DNA of 15,436 bases from positions 1-15,436 of the forward strand of contig JAJFMM010000201.1 in assembly GCA_021772165.1 (NCBI GenBank), read 5' to 3'. Numbering within the stretch: the stretch's first letter is position 1; each line of letters opens with the position of its first letter. The DNA is from Chlamydiota bacterium. Its GTDB lineage: Bacteria; Chlamydiota; Chlamydiia; Chlamydiales; SM23-39. Shown here piece by piece: positions 6,960 to 14,916 of this stretch. Below the pieces are notes generated by a model. The model ran no database searches, had not been told where the DNA came from, and saw only the letters and a program-made list of their open reading frames with translations. Made by a program: the position numbers and the translations under genes.

Positions 6960-8940
6960 ATCTGATTTTCAACCTGCGGGAGATCAGCCCACAGCGATTG
7001 ATCGTCTAATCAGTGGGTTAGAAAAAAATAAGAAAGCGCAGGTTCTTCTAGGTGTCACGGGCTCCGGAAAAACCTTTACGATGGCTAACGTCATTCAGCG
7101 TATTCAAAAGCCGACTCTCATCTTAGCTCACAATAAGACACTTGCAGGGCAGCTCTTTCAGGAATTTAAGACTTTTTTTCCTGAAAATGCAGTCGAGTAC
7201 TTCGTTTCCTATTATGACTATTATCAGCCGGAAGCGTACATCGCTAGAACCGATACCTACATAGAAAAAGACTTAGCGATCAATGACCGTATCGAGAAGA
7301 TGCGCTTGAGTGCAACGCGTTCTCTGATCGAGAGAAGCGATGTGATCATCATCGCCTCTATTTCTTGTATCTATGGACTGGGTTCTCCTGAATACTATAG
7401 CCAGATGTTGCTTAAGCTCTCTCTTGGCCAAAAGGTGCGAAGAGATGACGTTTTACTGCATCTTGTCGAGCTGCATTACAATCGCAATGACTACGATCTA
7501 GCTAGGGCTACTTTCCGAGCGCGTGGAGATGTATTAGAAATTGTCCCGGCCTATGAAGATGACTTGGCGTATAGGATTGAATTTTTTGGAGATGAGATCG
7601 AACGTCTCAGTGAAATTGAGCCTCTTACCGGAAAAGTACGAAAGCGTCTTGAACAGATTACGATTTATCCAGGTTCTCACTATGTGACTCCCGAAAGCGT
7701 TCGATATGACGCCATTCAATTAGTACGTGCTGAATTGAAAGAGCGTATTGACTATTACCAAAAAGATCAGCGTCTGATCGAGGCGCAAAGAATTCGTGAA
7801 CGCACGAATTACGACCTCGAAATGATGAAGGAGATTGGGTTTTGCAAGGGAATTGAAAACTACTCTCGGCACTTCAGTCGCAGGCTTGCCGGTCAACCCT
7901 CCTCCTGTCTGATCGACTATTTTCCTGATGATTTTCTCTTTATTATCGATGAATCACACCAAACGCTTCCTCAGATGCACGCTATGTACAATGGGGATCG
8001 CTCGCGTAAACAATCTCTAATTGAATTTGGTTTTCGCCTTCCTTCTGCGTTTGACAATCGTCCCCTGAAATTCGAAGAAACTTATACAAAAATGAACAGA
8101 GTGATCTATGTGTCTGCAACTCCGGGCCCGTGGGAAATTGAGGAAGCGCAAGGAGACGTTGTAGAACAGATCATTAGGCCTACAGGGCTTCTCGATCCAC
8201 CCATTGCGATTCGACCAGCTGCAGGCCAAGTGGATGATTGTCTGGAAGAGATCCGCCTAGAGTCTGAGCAGGGTGGTCGTATTCTTGTCACCACGTTGAC
8301 GAAAAAGCTCTCGGAAGAGCTCTCAAAGTATCTCAATGAGATTGGCGTCAAAGCAAAATATCTCCATTCGGACATTGATACGCTGGAGAGGATGGAAATT
8401 CTCAAAGCTCTTCGCCTTGGTGAATTTGACGTACTCGTTGGCATCAACCTGTTGCGAGAGGGTCTCGATCTTCCTGAAGTTTCTCTCGTCGTCATTCTTG
8501 ATGCGGATAAGCAAGGGTTTCTTCGCTCTCAGACAGCTCTCATCCAAACCTGCGGAAGAGCAGCTCGCAATGTGCGTGGGCGCGTGATATTCTATGCTGA
8601 TCACCAAACGGATGCGATTCGAAATACAATCGCCATCACATCTGAGCGTAGAATCCTGCAACAGGAACACAACGCTAAACATGGGATTACTCCCAGAAGC
8701 ACCAAGCGCGAACAGATCGCATCTATCGAAGAGACCTTCGGAAAACTGGCTGAAGAGCCCGAAAAGAGCCGACCCATTTCCAAAAAGCATCTCCAAATCG
8801 CGGATCTGGAAAAAAAGATCAAGGAGTGTCAGGTAGAAATGCGGCTCGCCGCCAAAGAGCTGCGCTTTGAAGATGCTTCCCGCGCGCGAGACCAGATGCG
8901 CTACTATCAAAATCTAGAAATGTTGAAGAGTGACCCTTAA
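6946..8940 (+). CDS. uvrB: UvrABC excision repair subunit B
   Basis: DNA damage-verifying helicase-like subunit that takes over from UvrA and recruits UvrC in nucleotide excision repair. Chosen length is 664 residues, normal for UvrB. Motifs in order: Walker A GVTGSGKT (36-43), the beta-hairpin tyrosines YYDYYQPEAY (90-99), DESH Walker B (335-338), YVSATPGPWE (about 388-397), the LLREGLDLPEVSLV and QTCGRAARN helicase motifs (about 502-543), and a C-terminal UVR domain (about 618-653). An in-frame ATG at 6865 would add 27 residues that do not resemble UvrB. The ATG at 6946 begins the usual MFQLKSDFQPAGDQP start, with only a weak GGA upstream. It overlaps tyrP copy 2 by 14 bases and ends 6 bases from the convergent glgP. 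No damaged motif is seen. Confidence 0.98.
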   Translation: MFQLKSDFQPAGDQPTAIDRLISGLEKNKKAQVLLGVTGSGKTFTMANVIQRIQKPTLILAHNKTLAGQLFQEFKTFFPENAVEYFVSYYDYYQPEAYIARTDTYIEKDLAINDRIEKMRLSATRSLIERSDVIIIASISCIYGLGSPEYYSQMLLKLSLGQKVRRDDVLLHLVELHYNRNDYDLARATFRARGDVLEIVPAYEDDLAYRIEFFGDEIERLSEIEPLTGKVRKRLEQITIYPGSHYVTPESVRYDAIQLVRAELKERIDYYQKDQRLIEAQRIRERTNYDLEMMKEIGFCKGIENYSRHFSRRLAGQPSSCLIDYFPDDFLFIIDESHQTLPQMHAMYNGDRSRKQSLIEFGFRLPSAFDNRPLKFEETYTKMNRVIYVSATPGPWEIEEAQGDVVEQIIRPTGLLDPPIAIRPAAGQVDDCLEEIRLESEQGGRILVTTLTKKLSEELSKYLNEIGVKAKYLHSDIDTLERMEILKALRLGEFDVLVGINLLREGLDLPEVSLVVILDADKQGFLRSQTALIQTCGRAARNVRGRVIFYADHQTDAIRNTIAITSERRILQQEHNAKHGITPRSTKREQIASIEETFGKLAEEPEKSRPISKKHLQIADLEKKIKECQVEMRLAAKELRFEDASRARDQMRYYQNLEMLKSDP

Positions 8941-8946
8941 GGAACA

Positions 8947-11439
8947 TTATTTTTGCCAAAGAATCAGAGGCAATTCCAGAGGAACTGCTACATCTGGAAA
9001 ACGAGGCGTGGCCCGTACGGTAAACCGATCTGCAGGCCTATCATTTGCAACGGATGTCTTAAAAGGTCCATTTCCCTTCATCTCTAGCTTTACAATGGGC
9101 AGCTCGCCCTCTGCTCCGGCATACAATTCAACGAGAATCTCCTGAGAATCAAGGCCGCCTAAGTCCATGGATGCCTCAAAGCGATGCTCTTTGCCTTCCG
9201 ACTGTACATCAACTTTTTCAAATTTCAGTTTTGGCCATTTTTCTTGGATAGAGTGCTTCCATTCGACGATTTTTTTTGCAGGGGCTCCTTTGTCCGAAGA
9301 GCGTTCTTTGTAGCGCTTGGCAGCTGGGATGTAACATTGTTCCGTATATTCTCTAACTGATCGATTGGCAGAATAATGAGGCGTAAGACGCGCCATGCTC
9401 TCACGGACACGGGTTATCCATGCCGTAGGAAGATCATTTTCGTTGCGATTATAGAATTCGGGGATTATCTCTTTTTCGAGAAGATCGTAGAGCTGTTCTG
9501 CCTCCTGAGCATCCCACTCAGGATCGTCTCCGCGGTCCTTGCCATCTCCAAGAGCCCATCCGACCTCTGGGCAATAAGCTTCTGCCCACCAGCCGTCGAG
9601 TTCAGACACATTCAGTCCGCCGTTAGCAAGGACTTTCATTCCGCTCGTTCCACACGCTTCCCAAGGTCTTCTGGGGGTATTAATCCAAAGATCGACGCCG
9701 GCGACGATGCCAGTCGCCATCTGCATGTCATAATCGGGAAGAAAGATGATGTAAGGACGGACTTCGGGGTGATGGATGAATTGCATCCATTCCTGAATCA
9801 ACGCTTGGCCAGGTTTATCCGCAGGATGCGCCTTACCGGAAAGGACGAGTTGTACGGGTTTTTCTGTATTGGTGAGGATCTTGAGCAGTCTTTCTTTATC
9901 ATGAAGGAGCATGTTCGCACGTTTATAGGTGGCGAAGCGTCTTGAAAATCCCATCGTCAAAGCTTTGGTGTTGAACATATTTTTAGCCAAAGCAATATCT
10001 TCGTCTGCAGCTCCTCGCGCCTTCCAGACTCGTTGAATACGCTCTCTGCCGTATTCGATCATGTTTTGCCTTTCCTTATTGCGCATATCCCAGAGCATCT
10101 CATCGGAAACCGCCTTGAATTTTTCTTCTAACTCCTCTGTAGTTCCCAACCAACGCTCTCTGCCGCAATGTTCAACCCATACACTATTAGACGTAGCTGA
10201 ATGCCAACTTGGCACATGGACGCCATTGGTTACATAATCGATAGGGACCTCTTCCCTGGGGCAACGAGGAAAGAGGTCTTGGAAAATCGATCGACTTACA
10301 TGTCCATGCAATTTGCTAACTCCATTGACTTTCGCGCTGGTGCGCAGAGCTAAATAGGCCATATTGAAGGGCTCTTCCGAATCAGTAGGATTAACTCTTC
10401 CTAGAGCGAGGAGGTCTTGAAGCGAAATTTTGAGTTCATTCTCTGCATACTTACCAAGATAGCGTTCAACCATTTCAGGGGGAAATCGATCGAATCCTGC
10501 AGGAACTGCGGTATGGGTTGTAAAAAGATTACCTGCGCGGGTTGCCGTAAGAGCTTCATCAAAAGTTAAGCCGGTGCTATTCATAAAGTGTTTTGCACGC
10601 TGAAGCACGGCGAAAGCTGCATGTCCTTCGTTTAAATGACAAACTTCCGGAGTAATGCCCAAAAGATCGAGAAGTTTCCAGCCTCCAATTCCAAGAATTA
10701 GTTCCTGCTGAAATCGTATCTCTACGCTGCCACCATAAAGTTCGCTGTTGATCCCTCTATGTGGCGGATAGTTTGCAATGTCGTTTGTATCGAGAAGGTA
10801 AAGTCGTCTTCTGCCTACACGCACTTCCCACGTTCTTAAAGAAATAGCCCAACCGGGAAAGGAGATTTCTATTTTCAACCACTCACCATTTGATGCGCGA
10901 AGAGGTCTGATAGGAAGCTGTTCAGGACTATTAAACGGATAAAAGGCAATCTGGTTTCCTTCCGCATCGATGACTTGGCGAAAGTAGCCCTGCTGATAGA
11001 GCAGTCCAATGCCGACGATGGGAATCCCAAGATCGCTGGCAGCTTTGAGTTGGTCGCCAGCGACATTTCCCAAGCCTCCCGAGTAGATAGGAAGCGCTTC
11101 GCTAAGCATGTATTCCATGCTGAAGTAGACAGCAGAAGTTAAAGGCGAGTCGGGATGAGTTTCCTGAAACCAAGTTATTCTTGATTCGCTCTCGCGATCT
11201 CTTGAAATAAGTTCATCAAGAAGGGTTCGAAATTCAGAGTTAGAAAGCGCTTTTTGCAATGTGTCCTGAGACATTTTTTGTAAAATTGCCCAAGGATTTT
11301 GTGTGCGAATCCATAAATCTAAATCAAGTTGCTTCCATAGTTCATCACCTTTGTGACTCCAGGACCAGATTAGATTCAATGCGAGTTCTTTTAAAAGATC
11401 GTAATCCCCATTGGTTTTAGAATTGTGTCTGAAATCCAT
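8947..11439 (-). CDS. glgP: Alpha-glucan (glycogen) phosphorylase, DUF3417-containing type
   Basis: Releases glucose 1-phosphate from alpha-1,4-glucan with pyridoxal phosphate as cofactor. 830 residues. The first 110 residues (NLIWSWSHKGDELW, TQNPWAIL) are the DUF3417 domain of the alpha-glucan phosphorylase subgroup (TIGR02094) found in Thermus, Thermotoga and Mycobacterium-type enzymes. Next come the glycine loop GGLGNVAGD (121-129), HLNEGHAAF (268-276), TTHTAVPAGFDRF (307-319), GFSRRFATYKRA (497-508) and the PLP site CGTSGMK, with Lys602 at 9634-9636. The last 80 residues form the extra C-terminal beta-rich tail of this subgroup. AAGGA (11445-11449), inside the end of pgm, serves the ATG at 11439, so the two are probably translated in step. 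Identification is sure. Natural substrate (glycogen, maltodextrin) is inferred. Confidence 0.95.
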   Translation of the reverse strand: MDFRHNSKTNGDYDLLKELALNLIWSWSHKGDELWKQLDLDLWIRTQNPWAILQKMSQDTLQKALSNSEFRTLLDELISRDRESESRITWFQETHPDSPLTSAVYFSMEYMLSEALPIYSGGLGNVAGDQLKAASDLGIPIVGIGLLYQQGYFRQVIDAEGNQIAFYPFNSPEQLPIRPLRASNGEWLKIEISFPGWAISLRTWEVRVGRRRLYLLDTNDIANYPPHRGINSELYGGSVEIRFQQELILGIGGWKLLDLLGITPEVCHLNEGHAAFAVLQRAKHFMNSTGLTFDEALTATRAGNLFTTHTAVPAGFDRFPPEMVERYLGKYAENELKISLQDLLALGRVNPTDSEEPFNMAYLALRTSAKVNGVSKLHGHVSRSIFQDLFPRCPREEVPIDYVTNGVHVPSWHSATSNSVWVEHCGRERWLGTTEELEEKFKAVSDEMLWDMRNKERQNMIEYGRERIQRVWKARGAADEDIALAKNMFNTKALTMGFSRRFATYKRANMLLHDKERLLKILTNTEKPVQLVLSGKAHPADKPGQALIQEWMQFIHHPEVRPYIIFLPDYDMQMATGIVAGVDLWINTPRRPWEACGTSGMKVLANGGLNVSELDGWWAEAYCPEVGWALGDGKDRGDDPEWDAQEAEQLYDLLEKEIIPEFYNRNENDLPTAWITRVRESMARLTPHYSANRSVREYTEQCYIPAAKRYKERSSDKGAPAKKIVEWKHSIQEKWPKLKFEKVDVQSEGKEHRFEASMDLGGLDSQEILVELYAGAEGELPIVKLEMKGNGPFKTSVANDRPADRFTVRATPRFPDVAVPLELPLILWQK

Positions 11440-11441
11440 AA

Positions 11442-13085
11442 CTATCCTTTTAATGCCTTGTCTACAATGACCTGAGCTTCTTCCAGAATTTTTTGTAGAT
11501 GTTCTTTGCCTGAAAAACTCTCGCCATAAATTTTATAGATGTTCTCTGTGCCTGACGGGCGAGCAGCAAACCAACCATGTTCTGTTATGACTTTTACACC
11601 CCCAAAAGATGTATCGTTTCCGGGCGCTTTTGTCAGGATGGAAACAATTTTTTCTCCGGCAAGCTCTTTAGAAGTGATCTGCTCGGGAGAAAGTTTTTTC
11701 AGAAGTTCTTTTTGCTCCGGCGTTGCCGTTGCTTCAACCCGATCATAAATGGATTCACCGAATTCTTTTGTCAAATCGTTGTAGAGTTCTCCTGGATCTT
11801 TTCCCGTGCGCGCCGTCATTTCCGCAGAAAGAAGCGCGGGGATGATTCCATCCTTATCTGTTGTCCAGACCGTTCCGTCGAGTCGTAGAAATGAAGCTCC
11901 TGCGCTCTCTTCCCCACCAAATCCAAGTGAACCATCGAGAAGTCCTTTGACAAACCATTTAAATCCGACAGGAACTTCATAGAGCTTTCTTCCGAGCTTA
12001 GTTGCCACCCGATCGATCATCTGGCTGCTCACCAGGGTTTTTCCCACGGCTGCGTTTTTGTTCCAGTGAGAGCGATTCTGGAAAAGATATAAGATCGCAG
12101 TGGATAGGTAGTGATTGGGAGGCATCAAGCCGCTGCTTTTTGTGACGATCCCATGTCTGTCATGATCGGTATCACAGGCAAAAGCGATGTCAAAGCGGTC
12201 TTTCAATCCAATGAGTCTTTGCATTGCATAGGGAGAAGAAGGATCCATACGGATTTTCCCATCCCAATCCACTGTCATGAAAGAAAATGTGGGATCTACG
12301 ACTTTGCTGACGACCGTTAGATTGAGTTTATAGCGATCTGCAATGGGCTGCCAGTAATCAACACCAGCTCCGCCTAAAGGATCGACGCCAAGAGAAATCT
12401 TTGCGCCTTGAATGGCTTCCATGTCGATCACATTACCCAAGTCCTCGATGTAGGAACTTAGATAGTCATGCTGATGTGTTGTTGAAGCTTTCATCGCTTT
12501 TCCCAAAGAAATGCGATGCACCCCTGCGAGTTTACTCTGCATGAGTTCATTCGCTCGCGATTCGATCCATTTTGTCGTTTCAATGTCAGCGGGTCCACCA
12601 TTTGGAGGATTGTATTTAAAGCCTCCCTCTGTCGGGGGATTGTGAGATGGCGTAATGACGATGCCATCGCTTAACTGATCTTTTTTCCCACGGTTATAGA
12701 CGAGAATTGCATGAGAGATGACAGGCGTTGGCGTGTATTTACTCGTTCCCGATATAAAGACATCTATGCTGTTTGCCGCCAGCACTTCCATGGCACTCTC
12801 AAAGGCGGGAACTGAAAGCGCATGTGTGTCAATTCCTATAAAAAGAGGGCCTGTAATTTTCTGGCCTTTTCGATACTCGCAGATCGCTTGAGTGATCGAG
12901 AGAATGTGTCTTTCGTTGAATGCCTTGTTGAGAGAACTGCCACGATGACCTGATGTACCAAATTGCACGCGCTCTTCCGGCTTTTCAGGATCTGGAATTT
13001 CATTGAAATAGGCAGATACAAGTTGATCAACGTTGATTAGGATGGAAGGGTCGGCTGGTTTGCCTGCAGAGGGATCTATCTTCAT
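11442..13085 (-). CDS. pgm: Phosphoglucomutase (alpha-D-glucose phosphate specific)
   Basis: Interconverts glucose 1-phosphate and glucose 6-phosphate. 547 residues from the chosen start, against 546 for E. coli Pgm, which it matches along its whole length. Key sites: VQFGTSGHRGS near the N-terminus (about 40-50), phospho-serine loop TPSHNPP (Ser147), metal-binding DTDHDRHG (Asp305, 307, 309), sugar-binding GGEESAGASF, and phosphate-binding RPSGTEN near the C-terminus. An ATG four codons upstream (13095-13097) has no Shine-Dalgarno, whereas GGGAAG precedes the ATG at 13085. Two bases separate its stop from glgP, and the pair gives a direct path from storage glucan to glycolysis, or in reverse supplies glucose 1-phosphate for NDP-sugars. 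Very sure. Confidence 0.97.
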   Translation of the reverse strand: MKIDPSAGKPADPSILINVDQLVSAYFNEIPDPEKPEERVQFGTSGHRGSSLNKAFNERHILSITQAICEYRKGQKITGPLFIGIDTHALSVPAFESAMEVLAANSIDVFISGTSKYTPTPVISHAILVYNRGKKDQLSDGIVITPSHNPPTEGGFKYNPPNGGPADIETTKWIESRANELMQSKLAGVHRISLGKAMKASTTHQHDYLSSYIEDLGNVIDMEAIQGAKISLGVDPLGGAGVDYWQPIADRYKLNLTVVSKVVDPTFSFMTVDWDGKIRMDPSSPYAMQRLIGLKDRFDIAFACDTDHDRHGIVTKSSGLMPPNHYLSTAILYLFQNRSHWNKNAAVGKTLVSSQMIDRVATKLGRKLYEVPVGFKWFVKGLLDGSLGFGGEESAGASFLRLDGTVWTTDKDGIIPALLSAEMTARTGKDPGELYNDLTKEFGESIYDRVEATATPEQKELLKKLSPEQITSKELAGEKIVSILTKAPGNDTSFGGVKVITEHGWFAARPSGTENIYKIYGESFSGKEHLQKILEEAQVIVDKALKG

Positions 13086-13089
13086 GACA

Positions 13090-13095
13090 CTTCCC
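13090..13095 (-). promoter_or_regulatory. Ribosome binding site deciding the pgm start
   Basis: On the - strand this reads GGGAAG, four bases before the ATG at 13083-13085. It overlaps the alternative upstream ATG (13095-13097), which lacks a purine-rich leader. The resulting N-terminus also gives a length nearly equal to E. coli Pgm. Confidence 0.6.
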
Positions 13096-13097
13096 AT

Positions 13098-13208
13098 GCC
13101 ATATTTTTCTGAACATGTCTAGTAGTTTAGCCCAAACATTTCTTGATTCGAACACCCAAGCTACAGTAACTTCCCTACACCGAAATATAAAGATTCTAGG
13201 AGAGAAAT
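13098..13208. promoter_or_regulatory. Divergent intergenic region between pgm and the epimerase gene
   Basis: Gap of 111 bases between two divergent units, so it should contain promoters for both. For the epimerase gene an AGGAGAG Shine-Dalgarno is at 13198-13204 and a TATAAA box lies about 25 bases before the ATG, with only a poor -35. For pgm the best pair is TTCGAA, 17 bases, TAAACT, which is weak. Promoter positions are guesses; the region's role is inferred from gene orientation. Confidence 0.5.
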
Positions 13209-14198
13209 ATGAAAAAAGTAGTAGTCATTGGAAGCAACTCCTTTTCAGGAAGTGACTTTGTTGATCTGATGTTAGAGGCAGGTCAATATGAAGTGATTGG
13301 GGTCAGCAGATCCCCTGAAAAAAAAGATCTTTTTCTTCCTTACAAGAAGAGAGGATCCGAAAATTTTCGCTTTGTTCAAATTGACCTAAACAGAGATCTG
13401 GATCGTCTTGAGCAGGTGCTAAAAGAGTTTCAGCCTGAGTACATTGTTAATTTTGCAGCGCAGAGTGAGGTGGCTCCTAGCTGGGAAAATCCGCAGCACT
13501 GGTTTCAAACAAACGCAGTTGCTTTGACAGGCCTTGCTAATCGTCTAAAAGATATGAAATTCCTCAAACGCTATGTGCATATTTCTTCTCCCGAAGTCTA
13601 CGGCACCTGTGTTGGAAACATCAAAGAAGATGCTCCCTTGAATCCGAGCACTCCTTATGCGGCATCTAAAGCAGCTGGAGATCTTTCTCTGTTCACTTTC
13701 TACAAAAATTTCGATTTTCCTCTCTCTTTGATCCGTGCAACCAATGTGTACGGAGCACATCAGCAACTTTTTAAAATTATTCCTCGTTCTGCAATCTATC
13801 TGAAGCTAGGGAAAACTATCGAATTGCACGGAGGTGGCGTTGCGGTAAAATCCTATATTCATATTCGCGATGTATCTGCAGGAACGCTGTCTGTAATGGA
13901 ACAGGGAAAAAATGGTGAAATTTATCATCTTTCTCCTGAAACAGGTGTCGCAGTAAAAGATGTGGTACATGAAATCTGTCAGAAGATGGGCGTTGATTTT
14001 TCTACCGTAACCAAAAAAGTTGCTGAAAGGCTAGGACAGGATCAGGCTTACACGATCGATTCGACAAAAGCTCGAAAAGAATTTGGATGGAAGCCTGAAA
14101 TTTCACTTGCTAATGGCATTGAACAAACAGTGTCGTGGGTTCAAACAGCATTTTCAGAAATTTCCAGTGAACCTTTAGGTTATGTTCACAAGGAATGA
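13209..14198 (+). CDS. NAD-dependent sugar-nucleotide epimerase/4,6-dehydratase-like protein
   Basis: Extended short-chain dehydrogenase of 329 residues, related to dTDP-glucose and GDP-mannose 4,6-dehydratases. It probably modifies a nucleotide sugar in the cytoplasm for a surface glycan. Seen: nucleotide-binding start VVVIGSNSFSG (4-14), in which the middle glycine of GxxGxxG is Ser11; NFAAQSEVAPSWENP (81-95); SSPEVYG (126-132), where dTDP-glucose dehydratase has T-D-E, so the Asp is replaced by Pro128 and Glu129 is kept; and the catalytic YAASK pair Tyr150/Lys154. ATNVYGAHQ and HGGG...KSYIHIRDV mark the substrate-binding half. A strong AGGAGAG precedes the ATG. The 3' end overlaps the convergent SGNH gene by 13 bases. 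The family is sure. The sugar and whether it is an epimerase or dehydratase are not. Confidence 0.88.
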   Translation: MKKVVVIGSNSFSGSDFVDLMLEAGQYEVIGVSRSPEKKDLFLPYKKRGSENFRFVQIDLNRDLDRLEQVLKEFQPEYIVNFAAQSEVAPSWENPQHWFQTNAVALTGLANRLKDMKFLKRYVHISSPEVYGTCVGNIKEDAPLNPSTPYAASKAAGDLSLFTFYKNFDFPLSLIRATNVYGAHQQLFKIIPRSAIYLKLGKTIELHGGGVAVKSYIHIRDVSAGTLSVMEQGKNGEIYHLSPETGVAVKDVVHEICQKMGVDFSTVTKKVAERLGQDQAYTIDSTKARKEFGWKPEISLANGIEQTVSWVQTAFSEISSEPLGYVHKE

Positions 14199-14229
14199 TG
14201 ACTTAGGATCTCCATAAGCTTCTTGTGAA
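14185..14229. repeat. Inverted repeat at the convergent gene junction
   Basis: TTCACAAG (14185-14192) and its exact reverse complement CTTGTGAA (14222-14229) flank a 29-base spacer. One G-U and one A-T pair could extend the stem inward. It spans the 3' overlap of the epimerase and SGNH genes. No T-run follows on either strand, so a classic terminator is not supported; it could also be chance. Confidence 0.3.
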
Positions 14230-14914
14230 TGAAGTGGTTATGTGCAAAATGAATGTGATGGTCGCTTCTGCTCAATTCTGGGCGGAGGCTTCCTTGTTCG
14301 TTTGCATAGTCATCATAGACATCCAAAAATTCAAAATCATAGATTTCACACGCTTGCTTTAGGCGTTGGTTGAAGTATTTCGTGATCTGAATGCGCTCCT
14401 CCAAGGAACCTTGATAAGGAGGCGTGATTGGAAAGTCTATCGGTGGGGTAATGCTGTAAACGATGTTGATCGCGTAAGGCACTCGGGTGATGGAATTCAT
14501 GAATGCATGAATAACATCGTCAATGACCTCTTCTGCGCTTCGATTTTGTTGTTGTGCTTGTCCGTTGATGTGCCAGCCAGCGTCAATTTGACCCAATGCA
14601 TAGACAATAGCATCGCCTTCTTGCACCGGTAACTCTCCCTTGCGGATAAGTTCTATTTCATCGGGACCTAAAGGGCTTGCGAAAGCATAGCGTGGGTTCG
14701 CATAATCCAGCGCGTAAGCATCACATCCTAATGAGAATAATTTTTGCGTATCGAGAGAATCTCTTCCAACTCGATGCATCGTTACAGATCCCATGTGCAC
14801 GAGCTTTATGTCAGGAATTCCAATGAACTCTTCAGTATGACTATCGCCTAAGATAAAAATATTTCTGGCCTCAACAAAATTGAAAAGACATAGGAAAATA
14901 ACTAAAAGGTACAT
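14186..14914 (-). CDS. Putative exported SGNH/GDSL-like hydrolase (tandem copy 1)
   Basis: 242 residues. Residues 1-16 (MYLLVIFLCLFNFVEA) look like a signal peptide, though without a basic N-terminus, so export is likely but not certain. ILGDSHTE (21-28) matches SGNH block I with Ser25 as nucleophile. ALGQIDAGWHI (106-116) sits where block III is expected. DHHIHF (218-223) supplies candidate Asp218 and His222. Such proteins are usually esterases or deacetylases and often lie near glycan genes, so O-deacetylation of a surface sugar is a reasonable guess only. A close paralogue lies immediately upstream, with 2 bases between its stop and this ATG and only a weak Shine-Dalgarno, suggesting coupled translation. 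Compared with that copy it has about 36 extra residues between MHRVG (46-50) and GDAI (100-103). The substrate is unknown. Confidence 0.6.
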   Translation of the reverse strand: MYLLVIFLCLFNFVEARNIFILGDSHTEEFIGIPDIKLVHMGSVTMHRVGRDSLDTQKLFSLGCDAYALDYANPRYAFASPLGPDEIELIRKGELPVQEGDAIVYALGQIDAGWHINGQAQQQNRSAEEVIDDVIHAFMNSITRVPYAINIVYSITPPIDFPITPPYQGSLEERIQITKYFNQRLKQACEIYDFEFLDVYDDYANEQGSLRPELSRSDHHIHFAHNHFIHKKLMEILSHHSL

Positions 14915-14916
14915 TG

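Noticed and set aside
8323..8910. 195-codon open frame antisense to the end of uvrB
   Set aside because: It lies wholly within the conserved helicase and UVR regions of uvrB, has no recognisable domain or start signal, and its composition fits a shadow frame.
8919..8954. AATGTT/AACATT stem followed by ATTTTT at the end of uvrB
   Set aside because: It could be a + strand terminator, but the 6-base AT-rich stem with an 18-base loop is too weak to call.
9376..9945. 189-codon open frame on the + strand inside glgP
   Set aside because: It covers the PLP-site part of glgP on the other strand and shows no family resemblance.
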